The notes under the pieces: model-generated
What the model was told of the DNA's origin: nothing
The model's database searches: none
What the model saw: the letters and a program-made list of their open reading frames with translations, nothing else
Made by a program: the position numbers and the translations under genes
Shown: piece after piece, positions 1 through 5,189 of the stretch
Layout of the letters: every line of letters starts with the position of its first letter
Position numbering within the stretch: the first letter of the stretch is position 1
DNA from: TMED108 sp964386795
Lineage (GTDB): Bacteria; Fidelibacterota; Marinisomatia; Marinisomatales; TCS55
NCBI GenBank assembly: GCA_964386795.1
Contig: CAYLUE010000066.1
Location: 1 to 7,018 of the forward strand
Length of the DNA: 7,018 nt
Reading direction: 5' to 3'

Positions 1-500
1 TAGCTATTGTTGTTAATTTTGTTGATCAGCTAGCTCATCGTAGATCTGAATCAGATGTATTAAAGGAAATGGTTCCAGATGAAGCTGGATATCGCAAGGC
101 AGTTCATTCATGGTATAAGAATTCATGGATAAGAAAAGTACTTCAAGAGCTAAGCAATGAAGGTTATAATGTGATTATGACAAGTGACCATGGAAGTGTA
201 ATGGTTAATGATAGCGCTATTGTGGCAGCCGATAAAAATTCATCATCTGGTGTTAGATATAAATATGGAGTGAATATTAATTCGCCAGATAAAAAGGCAA
301 TTGATGTTCGAAATTTAAAGGATTACAGACTGCCAGATCTTGGAGCAAGAATCAATTATTTAATTGCGAAGCAGAATTTCTTTTTTTTATATCCCAATGA
401 ACAAAGAAAATATAAAAAACTTCTTCAAAACAGTTTTCAGCATGGCGGAATATCGATCGAGGAAATGTTGGTTCCAATTTTTAAAATGAAGCCAAAATGA
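1..500 (+). CDS. porX: PorX-like response regulator / PglZ-domain phosphatase, C-terminal part (5' end outside window)
   Basis: The open frame starts at the window edge (first whole codon at position 3) and gives 165 visible residues; the ATG at 69 is internal, because conserved sequence continues upstream of it. This is the end of a PglZ domain of the alkaline phosphatase superfamily. Visible candidate metal ligands are the Asp and His of N-F-V-D-Q-L-A-H (residues 8 and 12), the Asp-His pair of T-S-D-H-G (62-63) and the His of F-Q-H-G-G-I-S-I-E-E-M (147). The spacing fits the D-x3-H / DH / H pattern of this superfamily. In known PorX proteins this domain follows a CheY-like receiver and the whole is about 500 residues, so roughly two thirds would lie upstream; the receiver cannot be seen here. 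In Bacteroidetes PorX, with the kinase PorY, regulates the type IX secretion system. Whether it does so here is inference. The stop overlaps the tsaE start by 4 bases (ATGA), suggesting translational coupling. Confidence 0.82.
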   Translation, partial: AIVVNFVDQLAHRRSESDVLKEMVPDEAGYRKAVHSWYKNSWIRKVLQELSNEGYNVIMTSDHGSVMVNDSAIVAADKNSSSGVRYKYGVNINSPDKKAIDVRNLKDYRLPDLGARINYLIAKQNFFFLYPNEQRKYKKLLQNSFQHGGISIEEMLVPIFKMKPK

Positions 501-919
501 AAAATTATGTATTTAAATCACCCGATGAGACAAAAGAATTTGCCTCAGAATTAGCACAAAAAGTTCCCGATGGAAAAATTATTGCTTTAATTGGAAATCT
601 TGGCACTGGAAAAACAACCTTCAGCCAAGGCTTTGCATTGGGCATGGATATTCACGAGTCAATAATTTCCCCAACGTTTAAACTTGTCAGTGAATACTGT
701 GGAGATAGGGCTCTTAATCATATTGACTGCTATCGCCTAGACTCTTCTACTGATTTTCTTAATATTGGAGGAGAAAACTTCCTCAATTGTGAAAATGGAG
801 TCACTTTAATTGAGTGGGCAGATCGAATAAAAGAGCTTTGGATTGATGATTGGATGTTTATTTATTTTGATCGGGATCAACAATTTCCCGAAACTAGACT
901 TGTAAAGATAGTAGGGTGA
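497..919 (+). CDS. tsaE: TsaE, ATPase of tRNA t6A37 biosynthesis
   Basis: The 140-residue protein has the normal length of TsaE, a small cytoplasmic P-loop ATPase that works with TsaB and TsaD to put the threonylcarbamoyl group on A37 of tRNAs reading ANN codons. A Walker A loop, G-N-L-G-T-G-K-T-T, lies at residues 33-41. The family motif I-S-P-T-F follows at 57-61, then H-I-D-C-Y-R-L at 75-81 (usually H-F-D-L-Y-R-L; Asp77 matches the conserved acidic residue) and L-I-E-W-A-D at 104-109 with the conserved Glu-Trp pair. All key residues are present. The ATG at 497 overlaps the preceding stop and lacks a clear Shine-Dalgarno, so translation probably relies on coupling. tsaB follows after 3 bases. 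The family assignment is very secure. Confidence 0.96.
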   Translation: MKNYVFKSPDETKEFASELAQKVPDGKIIALIGNLGTGKTTFSQGFALGMDIHESIISPTFKLVSEYCGDRALNHIDCYRLDSSTDFLNIGGENFLNCENGVTLIEWADRIKELWIDDWMFIYFDRDQQFPETRLVKIVG

Positions 920-920
920 T
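912..920 (+). promoter_or_regulatory. Shine-Dalgarno-like site for the GTG start of tsaB
   Basis: The end of tsaE contains GGTGAT (915-920) within the stretch TAGGGTGAT, which can pair with the 3' end of 16S rRNA. The GG at 915-916 ends six bases before the GTG at 923. The site supports this non-ATG start, as does the protein, which begins at once with the conserved M-x-L-L-A-I-D-T-T strand. It is one of the few recognisable ribosome binding sites in the window. It also lies within tsaE codons, so conservation here alone would not prove function. Confidence 0.4.
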
Positions 921-922
921 AC

Positions 923-1534
923 GTGAATCTTTTAGCGATTGATACTACCACCGATTGGTGTGGAATCTCTTTTTTCTACGAAGGCCAATGTAAAATTTTA
1001 ATAGAAAAATCAATTCCCAAAAAACATTCTGAGCAACTGCCCATCTTTTATGAAGAAATCCAAAAAACCTCTATGTTCAGCCAGGGTATTATTGATGCAA
1101 TTGCAATCTCTATTGGACCTGGATCATTTACTGGACTAAGAATCGGATTGGGTTTTGCAAAAGGTCTCGCATATGCATTAAATATTCCTTTAGTTCCTGT
1201 ACCTACATTAGAGGTAATTGCAAATGATCCAATAATAAAATTCGATGATTATTTTGTATATTTATACTCTCATCGAGATATTGTTTATTTCCAAAAATTT
1301 ATTAATAGGAAGCCTGTAAATGATCCAAAGGCTAGTACGTGGAAAGAATTAGACCATAGTCAAAATGCTGTTCAGTATGGTTGCGACAATTTATCAAATT
1401 CCAAGAATTATCCTTCTATACATCCTTCCGCAGCTATGGTAGGAGAATTAGCAATAAAAAATTATGAAATATGGAGATCAAATGAGCCCTATACATTAGC
1501 CTCTAATTATATTTCCCCCTTTGAGATAGGTTAA
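923..1534 (+). CDS. tsaB: TsaB, scaffold subunit of the tRNA t6A37 complex (GTG start)
   Basis: The 203-residue protein has the ASKHA fold typical of TsaB, the catalytically inactive paralogue of TsaD that joins TsaD and TsaE in t6A synthesis. The N-terminal strand L-L-A-I-D-T-T-T lies at residues 3-10 and K-H-S-E-Q-L at 34-39. The diagnostic block A-I-S-I-G-P-G-S-F-T-G-L-R-I-G runs from 61 to 75, followed by F-A-K-G-L-A-Y at 78-84 and V-P-V-P-T-L-E at 91-97. The start must be the GTG at 923, since later ATGs would remove the first strand. The protein is shorter than the E. coli form (about 230), mainly in the C-terminal half, and that half diverges: the usual D-A-R segment before a conserved V-Y is replaced by Y-S-H-R-D-I-V-Y (around 112-119). 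The N-terminal half makes the assignment secure. tsaD is not in the window. rimI follows after one base. Confidence 0.94.
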   Translation: MNLLAIDTTTDWCGISFFYEGQCKILIEKSIPKKHSEQLPIFYEEIQKTSMFSQGIIDAIAISIGPGSFTGLRIGLGFAKGLAYALNIPLVPVPTLEVIANDPIIKFDDYFVYLYSHRDIVYFQKFINRKPVNDPKASTWKELDHSQNAVQYGCDNLSNSKNYPSIHPSAAMVGELAIKNYEIWRSNEPYTLASNYISPFEIG

Positions 1535-1535
1535 A

Positions 1536-1982
1536 ATGAACATTAGGCTAGCAACTATCAATGATTTAAATAAAATATACTATATTGAAAAAAAGGTTTT
1601 CAACGACTATTGGTCAATTGATTTAATAGAATCAGAATTGAATGATCAAGAGCATTCTGAAGTATCAGTTCTTGAAATTAATAAAAAAATAATTGGCTAT
1701 ATTTTCCAGAGAAAATTTTTTGATGATAATCATATTATTAATCTTGCTATTGATATTCCATATCAACATAAAGGTTATGGAAGATTGCTCCTCATGAACA
1801 TACTTGAAAAAGATAAGAACGATACTAATGTTTTTTTAGAGGTAAAAGAAGCTAATTTGCCAGCTATAAAATTATATATAGATTTGGGCTTTGAAGAGGT
1901 AGATAGAAAAGATAGATATTACTCTGATGGGTCAAATGCTATCTTCATGTTAAGAAAAAATAAGAAATATGGCTTGGTTTAG
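1536..1982 (+). CDS. rimI: RimI-like GNAT N-terminal acetyltransferase
   Basis: The 148-residue protein is a full-length single-domain GNAT acetyltransferase, which moves an acetyl group from acetyl-CoA to a protein N-terminus; in E. coli RimI acts on ribosomal protein S18. The acetyl-CoA pyrophosphate loop is Q-H-K-G-Y-G at residues 77-82, preceded by N-L-A-I-D (69-73). Motif B, L-E-V-K-E-A-N-L-P-A-I-K-L-Y, lies at 101-114, then G-F-E-E-V-D at 118-123 and R-Y-Y at 127-129. Glu102 and Tyr114 align with the catalytic Glu103 and Tyr115 of E. coli RimI. A purine-rich AGATAGG upstream may help initiation. Its place directly after tsaB matches the common tsaB-rimI pairing, which supports RimI over another GNAT, but the substrate cannot be read from sequence. 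The last codons (tail around K-Y-G-L-V) overlap accD by 14 bases. Confidence 0.88.
   Translation: MNIRLATINDLNKIYYIEKKVFNDYWSIDLIESELNDQEHSEVSVLEINKKIIGYIFQRKFFDDNHIINLAIDIPYQHKGYGRLLLMNILEKDKNDTNVFLEVKEANLPAIKLYIDLGFEEVDRKDRYYSDGSNAIFMLRKNKKYGLV
1969..1982 (+). other. 14-bp overlap of rimI end and accD start
   Basis: The accD ATG (1969-1971) lies inside rimI, whose TAG stop is at 1980-1982, in another frame. The overlap encodes the last residues of RimI and the first of AccD (M-A-W-F). Both ends are well supported: M-A-W-F is the standard AccD N-terminus, and the RimI frame is open to its stop. The A-rich AAGAAA just upstream is at best a weak ribosome binding site. Reinitiation or 70S scanning after RimI termination would couple the two proteins; that is inference. 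Confidence 0.85.
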
Positions 1983-2808
1983 TAGAAAAGATAAAAATAT
2001 TTCCCCAGATGCTACTAAAAAAGATATACCTAGCGGCCTTTGGACTAAGTGCCCATCTTGCTTAGAGATACAATACAAACCTGAGTTAGAAAAAAACTTT
2101 TTTGTATGCAGGCAGTGCGGTCATCATTTTAGAATGACCTCAGAGATATATTTTGATCTATTAATCGATGGCAAGAGCTCAAAGGAATTATTTGCTGATA
2201 TTAAATCATTAGATATTCTAGACTTTGCCGCAGAAAAAAAATATTCTGACCAACTTAATCATGCGATTGAAAAAACCGGGAAAAATGATGCAATAAGTTG
2301 TGTTGAAGGAAAAATAGATAAGCATAAAGTAATTGTTGGCGTTATGAATTTTGCCTTTATTGGGGGCAGTATGGGCTCTGCTGTTGGAGAGATTGTTTCA
2401 CGATGCATTGAAAGAGCAAGAAAAAATAAATTACCATTTATTCTTGTTTGCTCTTCAGGTGGCGCAAGAATGCAAGAGTCAGCTTTATCGTTAATGCAGT
2501 TAGCAAAGACTAGCTCAAAGCTCGCTAAATTTCATGAAGATGGGGGGTTATTTATCCCTATTTTAACTGACCCAACTACGGGTGGAGTCACAGCAAGCTT
2601 TGGCATGCTAGGAGACATAATTTTAGCTGAGCCTGGAGCATTGATTGGGTTTGCCGGCCCAAGGGTAATTAAGCAGACAATCGGAGAAGACCTCCCCGAG
2701 GGATTTCAAACATCAGAATTTCTTTTAGAGAAAGGCTTTATTGATCATATAGTGCCTCGAGTTGAAATGAAAAATAAAATATCAAGTCTGATTGATTTTT
2801 TATCCTAA
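1969..2808 (+). CDS. accD: Acetyl-CoA carboxylase carboxyltransferase subunit beta
   Basis: AccD pairs with AccA in the cytoplasmic carboxyltransferase that moves CO2 from carboxybiotin to acetyl-CoA, giving malonyl-CoA, the first committed step of fatty-acid synthesis. The 279 residues are normal for the family. After M-A-W-F comes a four-cysteine zinc finger, C-P-S-C (28-31) and C-R-Q-C (47-50). The crotonase-like domain shows F-I-G-G-S-M-G-S-A-V-G-E (130-141), C-S-S-G-G-A-R-M-Q-E (161-170), P-T-T-G-G-V-T-A-S-F (202-211) and G-F-A-G-P-R-V-I, followed by the characteristic L-P-E-G-F-Q and a C-terminal H-I-V-P-R. Nothing essential is missing. accA, accB and accC are not in the window. The TAA stop shares one base with the surE ATG (TAATG at 2806-2810). 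Confidence 0.97.
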   Translation: MAWFSRKDKNISPDATKKDIPSGLWTKCPSCLEIQYKPELEKNFFVCRQCGHHFRMTSEIYFDLLIDGKSSKELFADIKSLDILDFAAEKKYSDQLNHAIEKTGKNDAISCVEGKIDKHKVIVGVMNFAFIGGSMGSAVGEIVSRCIERARKNKLPFILVCSSGGARMQESALSLMQLAKTSSKLAKFHEDGGLFIPILTDPTTGGVTASFGMLGDIILAEPGALIGFAGPRVIKQTIGEDLPEGFQTSEFLLEKGFIDHIVPRVEMKNKISSLIDFLS

Positions 2809-3572
2809 TGCCTCCCCCTTCAATACTAATTGTAAATGATGATAGTATTTTTTCTGATGGGATAAAAGCTCTTTGGGAAGCAATGTCTGAAATTGGTGAA
2901 ACTACCGTGGTAGCTCCAAAATCAGAAAATAGTGGTGTTGGGCAAGCTATTACTATTTCAAGGCCATTGCAATCTGAAGAAATTAATTTATCATGCGGCC
3001 TTTCTGGATTTGCCATTGACGGAACACCTGCTGATTCAGTAAAATTTGCAGTAAGCGTAGTTATGGATAAAAAACCTGATATATTAGTTTCTGGCATTAA
3101 TCCTGGATCAAATGTTGGCCAGAGCATTCTTTATTCTGGCACTGTATCAGCAGCTAGAGAAGGTTCGTTTAGAGGAATAAATTCCATTGCTGTAAGCCTT
3201 GATGGTGTAAGCGATTTTGAGTTTACTGGAGCTAAAAAAGCATCTATTGATGTAGTGAAATCTGTTCTAAAATATGGATTACCAAATGATACACTATTGA
3301 ATGTTACCGTACCCAATATCCCTATAAAAGAGTTTAAAGGATATAGAATAACTAAACAGGGGTCTATGTATTTTACCGACCAATTTGAAAAAATTGATAA
3401 TGTAAGAGGATCTACATATTACTGGTTAACAGCTAATCATAATGACCCCGATACTTCCATCGATTGTGATAGAATTGCAGTAAAAAATGGATACATTAGC
3501 ATTACTCCTATTCATTCAGTCCAAACAAATTATGATTTTATGGAAGAATTAAATAAATGGGTAATTGATTAA
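2808..3572 (+). CDS. surE: SurE, 5'/3'-nucleotidase (survival protein)
   Basis: SurE is a metal-dependent phosphatase that removes phosphate from nucleoside monophosphates, with some exopolyphosphatase activity in studied homologues. The 254 residues are the usual length. Metal ligands known in the family are visible: Asp11 and Asp12 in I-V-N-D-D, Ser42 in N-S-G-V-G-Q, and Asn98 in S-G-I-N-P-G-S-N. Other family blocks are A-I-D-G-T-P-A-D-S-V (69-78) and Y-S-G-T-V-S-A-A-R-E-G (109-119); the C-terminal I-S-I-T-P-I strand is also present. The ATG overlaps the accD stop by one base and has no Shine-Dalgarno, which points to termination-reinitiation. In many proteobacteria surE lies by pcm and rpoS; here it lies between lipid and purine genes, and a nucleotide phosphatase next to guaA makes metabolic sense, though that link is inference. 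Confidence 0.95.
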   Translation: MPPPSILIVNDDSIFSDGIKALWEAMSEIGETTVVAPKSENSGVGQAITISRPLQSEEINLSCGLSGFAIDGTPADSVKFAVSVVMDKKPDILVSGINPGSNVGQSILYSGTVSAAREGSFRGINSIAVSLDGVSDFEFTGAKKASIDVVKSVLKYGLPNDTLLNVTVPNIPIKEFKGYRITKQGSMYFTDQFEKIDNVRGSTYYWLTANHNDPDTSIDCDRIAVKNGYISITPIHSVQTNYDFMEELNKWVID

Positions 3573-3577
3573 TTGAT

Positions 3578-5119
3578 ATGAAGGCAAACGGTGTCATAAT
3601 ACTTGATTTTGGATCACAATACACAAAATTAATTGCTAGGCGAGTTAGAGAGCACAATATTTATTCTCAAATTGTCCCGCATGATATTACACTGTGTGAA
3701 GTTGAAGCAGCAAAGCCAGCAGCAATAATTCTATCAGGTGGCCCCTCTAGCGTATTTGAAGAAAATGCATTAATTATTGATCCAAAAATATTAAATCTTC
3801 CAGTTCCTATTTTTGGAATATGTTATGGATTGCAACTTTTAGCTCATAACTACGGAGGATCTGTAGAAGCTAAAGAAAAAGGTGAATATGGCTTTTCAGA
3901 ATTATCTATTGATAGTTCACATGAAATATTTTCAAATATTCCATCAAAAATCAATGTATGGATGAGTCATATGGATCAGGTCACTAAATTGCCTTCTGGC
4001 TGGAAAGTATTAGCGCGATCTTCTAATGAAATTATATCTGCAATTTCAAACGAAGATTCTACGCGAATTGCTACTCAGTTTCACCCTGAAGTAGCTCACA
4101 CTGAGCATGGATCTGACATCCTTAGAAATTTTTTAATTAATATTGCGAAATGCGCTACAGATTGGACGGCAAGTAATTTTATTGATGACCAAGTATTAAA
4201 AATAAAAAATGAAGTAGGCAATCAAAAGCTTATTATCGGAGTGAGTGGCGGTGTAGACTCGACAGTATCAGCTGCCCTGATTCACAAGGCGATCGGTGAT
4301 CAATCTATTGCAGTATTGATTGACCATGGGTTGATGCGAAAAAATGAATCTGAAAAATGTATTTCTTCATTAAAAAAAGGTCTGGGGTTAAATATTCACT
4401 GCTATGATGAATCTGAAGTTTTTCTTTCTAAATTAAAAAATATTGTTGACCCTGAAGAAAAAAGAAAAATTATTGGAAATCAGTTTATTGAATCATTTGA
4501 AAGAATTTCAAAAAATTTTGGTGACATCAAATTTTTAGCTCAAGGCACTTTATACCCCGATGTTATTGAAAGCGGTATTGGAGCTGGTCATCAATCGCAT
4601 ACGATAAAAAGCCATCATAACGTCGGAGGCCTTCCTGAGGATATGAATTTTAAATTAATAGAACCACTTCGTGAGCTTTTTAAGGATGAGGTTCGCAATG
4701 TCGGGCTTGAGCTTGGACTACCGGATGATCTTGTACAACGACATCCTTTTCCAGGTCCAGGGTTAGCTGTGAGAATAATTGGAGATATTACCAAAGAACG
4801 GGTCGGTATTTTGCAGGAGGCAGATCAAGTATATATTGATACATTATACGAAGATGATTTATATGATAAAATATGGCAGGCATTTGCAGTATTGATTCCT
4901 GTGAAAACAGTTGGCGTAATGGGTGATCAAAGAACTTATGAAAATTTATTGGCACTGCGAGCTGTAACAAGCACTGATGGCATGACCGCTGACTGGTTTA
5001 GATTTCCCGATGAAACCTTAGCGAAGGTTTCAAATAAAATTGTTAATTCAGTGAAGGGAATTAATAGAGTCGTATATGATATTACCTCTAAACCTCCAGG
5101 GACCATTGAGTGGGAATAG
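3578..5119 (+). CDS. guaA: GMP synthase (glutamine-hydrolysing)
   Basis: GuaA converts XMP, ATP and glutamine to GMP, the last step of guanine nucleotide synthesis. The 513 residues show the complete two-domain form. The N-terminal class I amidotransferase has L-D-F-G-S-Q-Y (9-15), the nucleophile elbow G-I-C-Y-G-L-Q with Cys82, and Q-F-H-P-E-V with His169 and Glu171, completing the triad. The ATP pyrophosphatase domain has the P-loop G-V-S-G-G-V-D-S-T (221-229), A-Q-G-T-L-Y-P-D-V-I-E-S, S-H-H-N-V-G-G-L-P and F-P-G-P-G-L-A-V-R. The dimerisation domain ends in the near-invariant K-P-P-G-T-I-E-W-E. The ATG follows surE by 5 bases without a convincing ribosome binding site. No frameshift or missing catalytic residue is seen. 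Confidence 0.98.
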   Translation: MKANGVIILDFGSQYTKLIARRVREHNIYSQIVPHDITLCEVEAAKPAAIILSGGPSSVFEENALIIDPKILNLPVPIFGICYGLQLLAHNYGGSVEAKEKGEYGFSELSIDSSHEIFSNIPSKINVWMSHMDQVTKLPSGWKVLARSSNEIISAISNEDSTRIATQFHPEVAHTEHGSDILRNFLINIAKCATDWTASNFIDDQVLKIKNEVGNQKLIIGVSGGVDSTVSAALIHKAIGDQSIAVLIDHGLMRKNESEKCISSLKKGLGLNIHCYDESEVFLSKLKNIVDPEEKRKIIGNQFIESFERISKNFGDIKFLAQGTLYPDVIESGIGAGHQSHTIKSHHNVGGLPEDMNFKLIEPLRELFKDEVRNVGLELGLPDDLVQRHPFPGPGLAVRIIGDITKERVGILQEADQVYIDTLYEDDLYDKIWQAFAVLIPVKTVGVMGDQRTYENLLALRAVTSTDGMTADWFRFPDETLAKVSNKIVNSVKGINRVVYDITSKPPGTIEWE

Positions 5120-5189
5120 AACTTGATATAAATCACAGTTATTTAGTGAATTAGTTGAGTAAATTTGAAGTGTGTAATGAAAGAAATTT
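5120..5189. other. 70-bp guaA-glmS spacer, the only sizeable non-coding stretch
   Basis: The spacer is very AT-rich. It holds an imperfect tandem 8-mer, TTAGTGAA then TTAGTTGA (5143-5158, 6 of 8 matching). There is also a weak inverted pair, TCAC (5133-5136) and GTGA (5146-5149), with a 9-base loop. That stem is too short and is not followed by a T run, so I do not call a terminator. No small reading frame or RNA motif is convincing, and the space is too small for a glmS ribozyme. It may carry a glmS promoter, a processing site or simply a loose operon junction. Confidence 0.5.
5160..5167 (+). promoter_or_regulatory. Possible Bacteroidetes-type -7 promoter element before glmS
   Basis: TAAATTTG at 5160-5167 fits the TAnnTTTG -7 consensus described for Bacteroidetes primary sigma factors and ends 22 bases before the glmS ATG. 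A matching TTTG -33 box at the right distance is missing. An alternative sigma70-type pair would be TTGATA (5123-5128) with GTGAAT 17 bases later, but that -10 is poor. An 8-mer of this composition could occur by chance in such AT-rich DNA, so this is only a candidate. Confidence 0.2.

Noticed and set aside
69..71. ATG at 69 as the true start of the first gene
   Set aside because: Conserved PglZ sequence (N-F-V-D-x3-H) continues in frame upstream to the window edge, so the gene begins outside the window.
2738..3127. 129-codon open frame on the minus strand across the accD end and surE
   Set aside because: It lies opposite two strongly conserved genes, has no recognisable domain, and its composition follows from the codons of the other strand.
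3131..3316. 61-codon minus-strand frame inside surE
   Set aside because: It is opposite the conserved part of SurE and shows no family features.
4788..5136. Two overlapping minus-strand frames (4788-4970 and 4936-5136) over the guaA end
   Set aside because: They are antisense to the conserved GuaA C-terminus and overlap each other. A P-G-G-like stretch is simply the complement of the K-P-P-G codons.
5131..5152. Hairpin terminator after guaA
   Set aside because: The only stem is TCAC/GTGA with a 9-base loop and no following T run, too weak for an intrinsic terminator.
5120..5189. glmS ribozyme riboswitch upstream of glmS
   Set aside because: The 70-base spacer is too short for the ribozyme fold, which is known mainly from Firmicutes, and no core motif is visible.
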